Below, in pieces: positions 28,610 to 36,251 of a stretch of 64,000 nt of DNA (the stretch's first letter is position 1; each line of letters begins with the position of its first letter). The stretch is from contig NZ_CANNFH010000002.1 of assembly GCF_947503875.1 (NCBI RefSeq), positions 496,001-560,000 of the forward strand, written 5' to 3'. Source of the stretch: an uncultured Polaribacter sp. GTDB taxonomy: Bacteria; Bacteroidota; Bacteroidia; Flavobacteriales; Flavobacteriaceae. Under the pieces are notes generated by a model. That model was given only the letters and a program-made list of their open reading frames with translations, did not search any database and had not been told where the DNA came from. Position numbers and translations under genes: made by a program.

Positions 28610-28714
28610 TTTGGGCGCCTGCCTGCGGTAGGCAGGTTTTAACAGGCTTTCCATTATATCTTTTTATTTCTGAAAAAAAATAAAAAGGATGCCATTCCAA
28701 TCCCTAACGCAAAG
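28610..28714. repeat. Dispersed TTTGGGCG...CTAACGC flavobacterial repeat, copy 2
   Basis: The element has the same end blocks as the copy at 7558-7643: TTTGGGCG at the left, and AAAAAGGATGCC followed by CAATCCCTAACGCAA at the right. Its first internal arm is the perfect hairpin CCTGCCTGCGGTAGGCAGG (28618-28636). A second AT-rich hairpin, TTTTTATTTCTGAAAAAAAATAAAAA, precedes the right block. Hairpin sequence differs between copies while pairing is kept. The rest of the 28599-28798 gap has no gene. Confidence 0.75.
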
Positions 28715-28798
28715 GCATATTTACCAATAATAGTCTTACAAATTATTTTTAGTCTCTTTAAAAACGCATAGCTTTGTTTTTCTAAATATATTAAGAGA

Positions 28799-29527
28799 AT
28801 GAGCACATTTGCAATTGGCGATATCCATGGAGGTTTAAAAGCACTTTTACAAGTTTTAAATCAAATAGAAGTTACAGAAGAAGATACGCTAATTTTTATG
28901 GGAGATTATGTAGATGGTTGGAGTGAGTCTGCACAAGTTATTCAGTTTTTAATAGATTTATCAGAAAAAATAAACTGTATTTTTATTAAAGGAAATCATG
29001 ATGTTTGGTGCGAAAACTGGTTAAAAAACGGCAATGATGTAAATCCAACTTGGTTTATGCATGGTGGTAAAGAAACTATAGAAAGCTATGTAGGTTATAC
29101 TTTAGCAGAGAAAGAGCAGCATTTTACCTTTTTTAAAAACATGCAAATGTATTATTTAGATACAGAGAACAGGCTGTTTTTGCATGCAGGTTTTACATCT
29201 ATGCATGGTGTAACTAAAGAAACCTACACACATAAATTTTGTACAGACAGAACGTTGTGGGAAATGGCTTTGGTAATGGATAAAAATATCAATACAAACC
29301 ATAAAAACTTCCCTAAAAGACTAAAGCATTATAATGAAATTTATATTGGGCACACACCAACTACAAATTTTGGTGAAACAGAACCAATGAATGCTGTAAA
29401 TATTTGGAATGTAGATACAGGTGCCGCTTTTAAAGGGAAAATTACAGCCATGAATATTGATACAAAAGCCTTTTTTCAAAGTGATAATTTACCAGCTTTG
29501 TACCCAAATGAAAAAGGACGAAATTAA
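28799..29527 (+). CDS. PPP-type metallophosphoesterase
   Basis: A 242-residue cytosolic phosphatase of the calcineurin-like/PPP superfamily. All metal and catalytic motifs are present: GDIHGGLKAL (residues 7-16), GDYVDGW (about 41), GNHDVW (about 69), a later HAGF and GHTP. It resembles bacterial Ser/Thr protein phosphatases and diadenosine tetraphosphatases of the same fold. The true substrate cannot be chosen from sequence. It is a stand-alone gene followed by a repeat-rich gap. Confidence 0.9.
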   Translation: MSTFAIGDIHGGLKALLQVLNQIEVTEEDTLIFMGDYVDGWSESAQVIQFLIDLSEKINCIFIKGNHDVWCENWLKNGNDVNPTWFMHGGKETIESYVGYTLAEKEQHFTFFKNMQMYYLDTENRLFLHAGFTSMHGVTKETYTHKFCTDRTLWEMALVMDKNINTNHKNFPKRLKHYNEIYIGHTPTTNFGETEPMNAVNIWNVDTGAAFKGKITAMNIDTKAFFQSDNLPALYPNEKGRN

Positions 29528-29529
29528 TT

Positions 29530-29762
29530 ACCAATCTTCATTTAAAGCAAAACAAAGTGAAGCCGAAAAATCTTATAATGTTTTTTAATTACGATTAGAT
29601 ATTATAATGAATCTAGGAACTAAATAATAGTCAGTAATTTTTACTGAAAGTATAGTGTTTTGCTTTATACGGACTGAAAGAAACTTTTAGTTAAAACCAA
29701 GACTCAATAAAATTACTGTTTGTCATTTTGAGCGAAACAAAGTGAAGTCGAAAAATCTTAGG
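29530..29762. repeat. Two copies of a 'GCGAAACAAAGTGAAGTCGAAAAATCTTA' repeat arm
   Basis: The 288-base gap contains two near-copies of one repeat arm, at about 29542-29576 and 29722-29762. Each has (G/A)CAAAACAAAGTGAAG or GCGAAACAAAGTGAAG followed by CGAAAAATCTTA. The arms are parts of the wider TCATTTCGA family seen elsewhere in the window. No gene is present. Confidence 0.65.
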
Positions 29763-29815
29763 ATATTTTTTAAAAAAAAAAGCCAGTAACTATAGTAAAC
29801 GTAGAACCTAATAAA

Positions 29816-30703
29816 CTACTTTTTTTTGTTAAAAGGATACAGTTCTTGTTGTATAAAATCTTTAGGAAATTGATCATCATCACTAAAACCCAATTCAATA
29901 TCTCTGCCAGAATAAGGTATATAATTGGTTTTAAAAATATAATCCCAAACACTTAAGGTAATTCCAAAATTAACACCTTTTTTACGATCTTCTGGTAGTT
30001 CTTTTGCATGGTGCCAAATGTGCATTTTAGGATTGTTAAAAATATATTTTAACCAACCATAATCCCAATTAATATTTGCATGATTTAAGTGACCAATAGT
30101 AATGTTAAAAAAATGTACAAATGCCACATCTTTTGCAGAAAAACCTCCAATTATTGCTAAAGGAATGTATTTTAGAGAATTATAAACTACAGGTTCCATC
30201 CAATGATAACGGAGGTGTGCAGCAAACCCCATTTGTTTTACAGAGTGGTGTACTTTATGAAAATTCCATAAAAAAGTATAATTATGCAGCAATCTGTGTG
30301 TCCACCATTGTGTAAAATCTACCACTATAAAAAAGATAAATATTCTTAAAGGAAAAGAAAGTTCGTTTAAAGCAATTAGCTGAAAACTTTCTATGGATAA
30401 ACCTACTAAAGCCAAGCCATCATTAAAAACAGCAGCTGCAGAATTAGATAGCGCAATTAGCACAATTAAATTCAGTAAAAAGAAATTGAAAAACATATAA
30501 AAAGTGTCTAACCAAAAATCTTTTCTAAACAAAGATTGATTTTTACGCCAAGGAAAAACAATTTCTAAACCCCAAACTACAAGAGAAATTATAAGTAAAC
30601 CATAAAAATAATTCTCCAAATTCAGTTCTAGTAAAACCGAGTTTTTTAGATAATTCCAGTAGTCGGAATAGGAGTTTTTTATAATTTCTAAATACTTATT
30701 CAT
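29816..30703 (-). CDS. Sterol desaturase/fatty acid hydroxylase family membrane protein
   Basis: A 295-residue membrane protein with about four hydrophobic segments. It has the eight-histidine di-iron pattern of this superfamily: HRLLH, FHKVHHS, HLRYH with a later HLNH, and HIWHH. Members hydroxylate, desaturate or cleave ether lipids, sterols or fatty acids using O2. It lies 6 bases downstream of the purine nucleoside phosphorylase on the same strand and is the last gene of the arsenosugar-type block. Whether it acts on an arsenolipid or an ordinary lipid is an open inference. Confidence 0.85.
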   Translation of the reverse strand: MNKYLEIIKNSYSDYWNYLKNSVLLELNLENYFYGLLIISLVVWGLEIVFPWRKNQSLFRKDFWLDTFYMFFNFFLLNLIVLIALSNSAAAVFNDGLALVGLSIESFQLIALNELSFPLRIFIFFIVVDFTQWWTHRLLHNYTFLWNFHKVHHSVKQMGFAAHLRYHWMEPVVYNSLKYIPLAIIGGFSAKDVAFVHFFNITIGHLNHANINWDYGWLKYIFNNPKMHIWHHAKELPEDRKKGVNFGITLSVWDYIFKTNYIPYSGRDIELGFSDDDQFPKDFIQQELYPFNKKK

Positions 30704-30709
30704 CTGTTT

Positions 30710-31525
30710 TTATAAAACTTTTACCACTTCTTTAAAAAGTGTTATCATTTTAGGTTCTGCTTCACCAGCAATAGCTATAATTTCTGCAATATCTACAGGT
30801 TGTAAATTTTTAGGATCACATTCGTCGGTTAAAACAGAAATGGCTGCACAAGGCAAATTTAATTGTTTGGCAACAATAACTTCTGGCACAGTACTCATAC
30901 CAACAGCATCTGTTTCTAAAATTTGCAACATTCTATATTCTGCTCTAGTTTCTAATTGTGGCCCTAATACGCTAGCATAAACGCCATTGTGTAATTTTAT
31001 GTTTTGCGTTTTCGCTATTGTGTTTAATTTTGTGTTAATTGTATTGGAATAGGGCTCTAACATATCAGCAAAAATATTACCAAAAGTATTTGCGCTATTA
31101 AAAGCAAGGGGAGAAGTGCCTTGCAAATTGATATGATCTTCAATTAACATTAAATCCCCTTTTTTGTAATTTAGATTAATTGCACCTGCCGCATTAGAAA
31201 TTAATAAATTTCTAATTCCTAAACCATGCATTGTTCTAATGCCATAGGTAACTTCCCAAGCATTGTAGCCTTCATATAAATGAAAACGACCAGACATTAC
31301 CACAACTTTTTTACCAGATAATTCTCCGTAAATTAATTTACCAGAATGAAACTCTACAGTTGCCGTCGGAAAATTAGGAATATCTTTATACGAAATCTCT
31401 TTTTCAATGATTATTTCGTCTACAAGTTTTCCAAGACCTGTTCCTAAAACAATACCAATTTCAGGGTTTAAAATTCCTTTAAGCTTTAAAAACTCTATGC
31501 TTTCGTTTAGTTGTTTTTGTTTCAT
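30710..31525 (-). CDS. Purine nucleoside phosphorylase, trimeric (PNP-I) type
   Basis: A 271-residue enzyme that phosphorolyses a purine nucleoside to the base and ribose 1-phosphate. Family blocks are GIVLGTGLGKLVDEI, FHSGKLIYGEL, the SGRFHLYEGY block, ISNAAGAIN, the GPQLETRAEYRMLQ block and VGMSTVPEVIVA. The base-site position that is Asn243 in human PNP reads as Asp here (SVLTDECDP), as in methylthioadenosine phosphorylase. The gene sits between the DM13 protein and the sterol desaturase-like gene in the arsenosugar-type block. The family call is firm; a preference for adenine nucleosides is inferred. Confidence 0.9.
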   Translation of the reverse strand: MKQKQLNESIEFLKLKGILNPEIGIVLGTGLGKLVDEIIIEKEISYKDIPNFPTATVEFHSGKLIYGELSGKKVVVMSGRFHLYEGYNAWEVTYGIRTMHGLGIRNLLISNAAGAINLNYKKGDLMLIEDHINLQGTSPLAFNSANTFGNIFADMLEPYSNTINTKLNTIAKTQNIKLHNGVYASVLGPQLETRAEYRMLQILETDAVGMSTVPEVIVAKQLNLPCAAISVLTDECDPKNLQPVDIAEIIAIAGEAEPKMITLFKEVVKVL

Positions 31526-31599
31526 TTTTCAATAAAAAAGGTTGTAAAGTAAATGTTATAATTTGTTTTTTATTTTAGTGAAAATAAGCAAAAACCAAT

Positions 31600-32301
31600 T
31601 TATTGTACAACTAATTTTTGAGTTTTAGATTTACTATCTACAGTAATATTAAGTAAATAAATACCACTTTCTAAATTTGAAATGTCTACAGAATTTGCTG
31701 TTATTTTTCTTTGATATAAAACTTGTTTTCCTAAAACATTAAAAATACGAATTTCTGCAGAACTACTATCAATATTTGAAATTTGTATTTGGTTTTTTGC
31801 TGGGTTTGGATACACCGAAATTTTATCAACTGAAAAAGAGTCCACATCTAAAACCGTGCAATTATTGGATGTAAATGAGTTATAGGTGCCAAAATCCCAA
31901 AACTGATTAAATTGCAAGCAGTAAAAGAAAACGGTGTCATATTTTGTAATGTCAATATTTTCTGGAATGCTTTCAGTATAGCTTAACGCTCCTGAAAAAC
32001 CTACCAAGCCAAAAGAAATATTTTCTAAATTTTCTGGATTTGTGTTTTTTAATTCAGCAATAGATTTTCCTTCAGATTTTATTAAATATAATCTTACATC
32101 TGGCCCAGAAGCGGTTTGGTAATTGCTCGCAAAATCTACAGTTATTGTATTGTTTGTGTTTAAAGTTACAGAGATGTCTCCAGAAACATTGTAAGACCTT
32201 ATAGAAGTGTTATTTCCAAAATTAGCTGCATTTTCTGTGCATTGGGCACTTATAAAAGTACTCAATAATACTAAAAATAAAGAAAGTAATGTTGTTTTCA
32301 T
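31600..32301 (-). CDS. Exported DM13-domain protein with type IX sorting tail
   Basis: A 233-residue protein with a signal peptide (ending FISAQ). It then has a DM13-like domain (residues about 30-145; SGDISVTLNTNNTITVDF, GPDVRLYLIKSEG, DTVFFYCLQFNQFWDFGTY), a fold proposed to take part in redox or electron transfer. The last 80 residues are a type A C-terminal sorting domain (ISVYPNPAKNQIQI through SGIYLLNITVDSKSKTQKLVVQ), so it should be exported by the type IX system. It follows the TIGR04282-type gene by 6 bases on the same strand. Confidence 0.82.
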   Translation of the reverse strand: MKTTLLSLFLVLLSTFISAQCTENAANFGNNTSIRSYNVSGDISVTLNTNNTITVDFASNYQTASGPDVRLYLIKSEGKSIAELKNTNPENLENISFGLVGFSGALSYTESIPENIDITKYDTVFFYCLQFNQFWDFGTYNSFTSNNCTVLDVDSFSVDKISVYPNPAKNQIQISNIDSSSAEIRIFNVLGKQVLYQRKITANSVDISNLESGIYLLNITVDSKSKTQKLVVQ

Positions 32302-32307
32302 TTGATA

Positions 32308-32937
32308 TTATTTAGGGTTTATAAACGTTTGCATAATTTCTGGGATATCCACAATATCCTCATATATATCTATGTCGTTTTTAAACGCTAATAATTTCAC
32401 TTTTTTATCAATTAAAGCTGTTAAAGTCTCTTTTCTAACAGTTGCTGTGCCCCAATCTTTATTTTTAAATACGTTTTCTTGTAAAGTATTCATCCCTAAA
32501 AGATAATAGCCACCATCTTCTGCTGGACCAATAACTACATCATTTGAATCTAATTCCTCAAAAGCTTTTTCTATATTTTTTGATGATAAATCGTATAAAT
32601 CACTACCAATTATCATTACTTTTTGGTAACCAGCATTAAATCCGTTTTTAAATGCGTTTAACATTCTAACGCCTAAATCTTCTCCAACTTGTTGGTGTTT
32701 TTGAAAGGTTGATGCATCCCAAATATCATTCTCTCTAATTTTTACAGAATAATAAACCGCTTTGTCGGCATTTTTAACTTCCGAAGAAATATTTCTAGTT
32801 CTTTCTAGTAAAAATTTATAGATTTCTAAAGCAGTTTCATCTCCAACAGTTTTAGCCAAACGCGTTTTTGCTTTTCCTAATTCTGGGTTTCTTGTAAATA
32901 CTAATAATAAGTTTTTGGAATTCTTTTTTGAAATCAA
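32308..32937 (-). CDS. TIGR04282/DUF2064 transferase, rSAM/selenodomain-associated
   Basis: A 209-residue GT-A-like nucleotidyl/glycosyltransferase. It has the nucleotide-binding FTRNPELGKAKTRLA (residues 14-28), GEDLGVRMLNAF, the metal motif IGSDLYDL, GPAEDGGYYLLGM and DIDIYED. This is the TIGR04282 family found with ArsS-type radical SAM enzymes and named for arsenosugar biosynthesis. The start is a TTG at 32937, because an in-frame TGA lies just upstream and no ATG is available. A heptamer repeat array separates it from the rhodanese gene upstream. A paralogue lies at 41067-41747. Confidence 0.88.
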   Translation of the reverse strand: MISKKNSKNLLLVFTRNPELGKAKTRLAKTVGDETALEIYKFLLERTRNISSEVKNADKAVYYSVKIRENDIWDASTFQKHQQVGEDLGVRMLNAFKNGFNAGYQKVMIIGSDLYDLSSKNIEKAFEELDSNDVVIGPAEDGGYYLLGMNTLQENVFKNKDWGTATVRKETLTALIDKKVKLLAFKNDIDIYEDIVDIPEIMQTFINPK

Positions 32938-32955
32938 AATATTTTTTCGTTTTTT

Positions 32956-33000
32956 CTAATCACTAATCACTAATCACTAATCACTAATCACTAATCACTA
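32956..33000. repeat. Heptamer tandem repeat (CTAATCA)6
   Basis: Six perfect copies of CTAATCA plus CTA fill the gap between the rhodanese gene and the TIGR04282-type gene. The last three bases of the array form the TAG stop codon of the rhodanese gene. A perfect 7-base repeat is prone to copy-number change, which would alter spacing between the two genes and could tune translation of the second gene. Confidence 0.9.
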
Positions 33001-33489
33001 ATATACCTTCTTGCCTTCTTTTAAATATTTACCCCATTTTTTATCAAAAGCATGTACTTTTTCTGTGGTATTACCTAAAGTATCTACAACTTTAAAATTG
33101 TTGTTTTTCCATTTAAAAATACCCCCATATAAATTGTAAACATTGGTATAACCTGCCTCTATTAATTTATGCGCTACAGTTTCTGATCTTACACCTAAAG
33201 AGCAATACACCACAATTTTTGCATCTTTATCTTTTGGTAGTTTGGCAACAGTTTCTTTAAGTTTAAATTTATTGTAGCCTACATAAATTGCATCTTTTAA
33301 ATGGCTTACTTCGTACTCTTTTGGTTCTCTTGCATCTAATAAAATAGCCTCTGTTTTTGGTAATGCTAAAGTTTGTACAGAAATGTAAGGTACATTTCTA
33401 GTGTTCCAGGTATTTAATAATTTGTCTAATTTTTTTTGAGCGGTAACTGTTGAGGTTATTAGCAAAAAAAGGATACATATTTTTTTCAT
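32998..33489 (-). CDS. Exported rhodanese-like sulfurtransferase
   Basis: A 163-residue protein with a signal peptide (ending TVTAQ) and one rhodanese domain. Active-site Cys96 lies in the loop YCSLGVRSE. ILLDAREPKEYEVSHLKDAI is the conserved CH2A-type region. It is therefore periplasmic or surface-located. It stands 11 bases after the metallophosphoesterase-like gene in a same-strand block with TIGR04282 and ArsS, a neighbourhood consistent with sulfur or arsenic chemistry. The substrate is unknown. Confidence 0.9.
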   Translation of the reverse strand: MKKICILFLLITSTVTAQKKLDKLLNTWNTRNVPYISVQTLALPKTEAILLDAREPKEYEVSHLKDAIYVGYNKFKLKETVAKLPKDKDAKIVVYCSLGVRSETVAHKLIEAGYTNVYNLYGGIFKWKNNNFKVVDTLGNTTEKVHAFDKKWGKYLKEGKKVY

Positions 33490-33500
33490 TTTTATTGTTT

Positions 33501-34328
33501 TTATAATTGAATTCCAAATCCTTGTAAACCAGATTCTATGGCTGGTAAAATTTCGGTATTATCCCAGATGCCTGTTACAATTGTTCTAGAATATTCTTCT
33601 GGTAACACCCCATTTTGCATTAACTTACTAGTTAATTTGTAGTTGTAAGTTAAGGTTTTATGCGTAAAATTAAATGTATCTTTTTCATCATCTAAAATTA
33701 CATACCAAACATCTGAGTTTCCATCATTAGCGGGCATACCAATAACACCAGGATTTAGCCATATTTTATTTTCTTGTAAATGATGAAATGGCAAACCACA
33801 ATGGCCTGCTATAATTACATCACTTTTTGTAGCTTCAAAATTTGGTTTTTTGATGTTCCAATCCGTTGATTTAAAAATAAATTCAGAAATATTAAAATAC
33901 GAACCGTGCACAACACTTACCCTTTTATTGGCGTATGTAAAGTTGATATGATTGGGTAATGTTTTTAAAAAATCTAACGAGTTTTTCGATAATTTACTTT
34001 GTGCATAGGGATACCATTGTTGCGAAAAATCATCACATCTAGAACCTTCTCTAAAATCGCAACCACAATCTGCTGCATTTTCTCTTAATTGAATTTCTAC
34101 ATTACCAACAATGCTTTTTGCACCCCAAAGTTTAAAAAGCTGCACTGTTTCTTCTGGTTGAGCACAATACCCCACAATATCGCCAGTACAAATGCAATTT
34201 TCTGGAGGAATCTGTTCTTTTTCGGCAATTTGTTTTAAAGCTTCTAAAGCTTGTAAATTGCTATAAACACCACCAAAAAGAAGTGTTTTTCCAGATAATT
34301 TGCGCAAATTTTCTATTTTTTGATCCAT
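33501..34328 (-). CDS. Metallophosphoesterase-like protein with degenerate metal motifs
   Basis: A 275-residue protein with the calcineurin-like fold. The first motif, normally D-x-H-G/S-N, reads GGVYSNLQAL (residues 18-27), so both metal ligands Asp and His are missing. TGDIVGY (48-54) is kept. The GNHD motif reads GNVE. VVHGS is kept and the GHTH motif reads GHCGLP. An extra cysteine group is present (ADCGCDFREGSRC). The gene overlaps the symporter gene by 16 bases. It may act with an altered metal site or as a non-catalytic binding protein. Confidence 0.82.
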   Translation of the reverse strand: MDQKIENLRKLSGKTLLFGGVYSNLQALEALKQIAEKEQIPPENCICTGDIVGYCAQPEETVQLFKLWGAKSIVGNVEIQLRENAADCGCDFREGSRCDDFSQQWYPYAQSKLSKNSLDFLKTLPNHINFTYANKRVSVVHGSYFNISEFIFKSTDWNIKKPNFEATKSDVIIAGHCGLPFHHLQENKIWLNPGVIGMPANDGNSDVWYVILDDEKDTFNFTHKTLTYNYKLTSKLMQNGVLPEEYSRTIVTGIWDNTEILPAIESGLQGFGIQL

Positions 34329-35695
34329 TTAGGTATAAAATATAAAATGATACAACTTAAAATTCCCCATAGATTCACCCAAAGTAAACTGGCATATTTT
34401 CCATCTGTAAAAATAAATTGTTTTGGAAGCCAGTCTAATACTAATAATAGTCCAAAAACCAAGCCGCAAATTACACTAAAATAGAAACTAATTTTTGGTA
34501 CCTTAATATTCCAAAAGATAAAGATAGGAGTTAAACCAATAACCATAGTACCAGAAATGGTGGTGGCAGATAAAATTTCTGCATTTAAAAAAACAGGAAT
34601 GGTACCTAAAACAGCAACACTTATCATAGTTAATCTTCCAAAAGAAATTGTTTTTTTGATGTTTAAATCTACAGCAATTAATTTAGAAAAGGACGAAAAT
34701 GTAGAATCTAAAGTAGAAGCTGCAGAGGTGATCATAATAAAATTAATCACTAATAAAATAACCACACCAAAAGCTTTACCAACTTCTACAGCTGCTTGCC
34801 CTTGCATACCTTTAGTTTGTGCGTACACACCAATTAAACTAAATAATACAATACAAATTGCGCCTAAAATACTTGCCCATAAAAAACTTTTACGGGTAAT
34901 TTTTGGTGAAGAAATAAAACCTCTATCTGTTAAAACAGGATCGTGAAACGGATAACTAAACGATTGTAATAAAGCTGCAAAAAACAGATTTAAACCCAAC
35001 TCAAAACTCCAAGTACCAGAAGTAATTATTTGTGTTGATGAAAAATCATCTGTTGTGAAAATGGTTCCTAAAATAATGATTAATAAAACAGAAAATAACA
35101 CCATTTGAATTACATCTGTAAATATAGAACTACTTAAACCACCTTTAATTGCGTAGGAAAGTGTTAATAAAGTAAAGATAATTATTGCCCAATAATAAGA
35201 GGAACTTCCCATTTCACCAAAATAACTACCAATAACCATGGTGTTGCTCCAAACTTCATTAAAAAGTCGAAAAGCAATTAAAATTGAAAAAACAGCCATT
35301 GCCTTTTTACCAAACTTGGCAATTAAAAATTGATGAATACTTTTAAAATTTCCTTTTGTTCTTAATTGATAAATAATAATACCAGCCACTGCAAAAGATA
35401 AATAATAGCCTGCATAAGCAACACCACCAACTAAACCAAAATCTAAACCAAGATTTGCGGCATTTGTAATGCTCTTTGCAAAAATCCAAGAAATGATTAA
35501 ACTCCCAGTCAACACCAAAGTATTGGGCGCTTTTTTTTGGTTTACAGCCTTAAAAAACTGATCTGTTGTTTTTGCTAATGGTGATAAAAAGAACAAAATT
35601 AAACTTGAGGTTATTATTAATAACCATTGAGCCCATCCTAACCCTCCCAAAGGGAAGGAACTCTCACTCAATTGAATAAAAAAGGATGTTATCAT
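34313..35695 (-). CDS. Sodium:solute symporter (SSS family)
   Basis: A 460-residue polytopic transporter of the SSS family with about twelve or more membrane helices. Typical blocks are LGLVGGVAYAGYYLSFAVAG, the loop with AIKGGLSSSIFTDVIQM, DPVLTDRGF, and the Na+-site-like helix ITSAASTLDSTFSSFSK. About the first 20 residues (MITSFFIQLSESSFPLGGLG) are encoded by a copy of the 113-bp repeat that forms the array just upstream. The substrate is unknown. The position between SusC/D and the metallophosphoesterase-like protein suggests it moves the SusC/D-imported solute across the inner membrane. Confidence 0.88.
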   Translation of the reverse strand: MITSFFIQLSESSFPLGGLGWAQWLLIITSSLILFFLSPLAKTTDQFFKAVNQKKAPNTLVLTGSLIISWIFAKSITNAANLGLDFGLVGGVAYAGYYLSFAVAGIIIYQLRTKGNFKSIHQFLIAKFGKKAMAVFSILIAFRLFNEVWSNTMVIGSYFGEMGSSSYYWAIIIFTLLTLSYAIKGGLSSSIFTDVIQMVLFSVLLIIILGTIFTTDDFSSTQIITSGTWSFELGLNLFFAALLQSFSYPFHDPVLTDRGFISSPKITRKSFLWASILGAICIVLFSLIGVYAQTKGMQGQAAVEVGKAFGVVILLVINFIMITSAASTLDSTFSSFSKLIAVDLNIKKTISFGRLTMISVAVLGTIPVFLNAEILSATTISGTMVIGLTPIFIFWNIKVPKISFYFSVICGLVFGLLLVLDWLPKQFIFTDGKYASLLWVNLWGILSCIILYFIPKWIKK

Positions 35696-36215
35696 ATTTC
35701 TTTTTAAATTTTATTTGGTAATAATTTACACTATAGTTTCCTCTCATCCCATCCCAATCTTCCCAAAGGGAAGGGGTTCTTACTCGGTTGAATTCAAGGG
35801 ATATTATTATTATTTAATATCCGTATAATTCCGTAACAATTCCCTTTCCTTTGGAAAAAATCCCATCTCAACCTTCCCAAAGGGAAGGGGGGGCTTACTC
35901 AATTGAATTCAAAGGATATTATTATTTAATATTCGCATAATTTCGCAACAGTTCCCTTTTCTTAGGATAAAATTCCATCCCAACCTTCCCAAAGGGAAGG
36001 GGTTCTTACTCGGTTGAATTCAAGGGATATTATTATTATTTAATATCCGCATAATTCCACAACAGTTCCCTTTCCTTTGGAAAAAATCCCATCCCAACCT
36101 TCCCAAAGGGAAGGGGTTTTTACTCGGTTGAATAAAAAGAATATTATCATTTAATATTCGCAAAAATTCCACAACAGTTCCCTTTCCTTAGGAAAGGGTT
36201 AGGGATAGGATTTCC
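35632..36215. repeat. 113-bp tandem array (five units) entering the symporter gene
   Basis: The core CCCAAAGGGAAGG begins at 35646, 35762, 35876, 35988 and 36102, giving periods of 116, 114, 112 and 114. Each unit also holds CCCATCCCAACCTT before the core, then TTACTCGGTTGAATTCAAGG, a TATTATTATTTAATAT stretch and TCCGCATAATTCCACAACAG. Units differ by scattered substitutions. The most distal copy (from 35632) covers the first codons of the symporter. A partial unit with CCTTTCCTTAGGAAAGGGTTAGGGA closes the array near 36215. The 556-base gap has no other gene. Confidence 0.9.
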
Positions 36216-36251
36216 ACAATAATTCCCTCCTTTGAAGGGATAAAGGGAGAC

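Noticed and set aside
35632..36215. Array resembling a CRISPR
   Set aside because: Units are about 113 bases and similar over their whole length, with no short repeat alternating with unique spacers and no cas genes.
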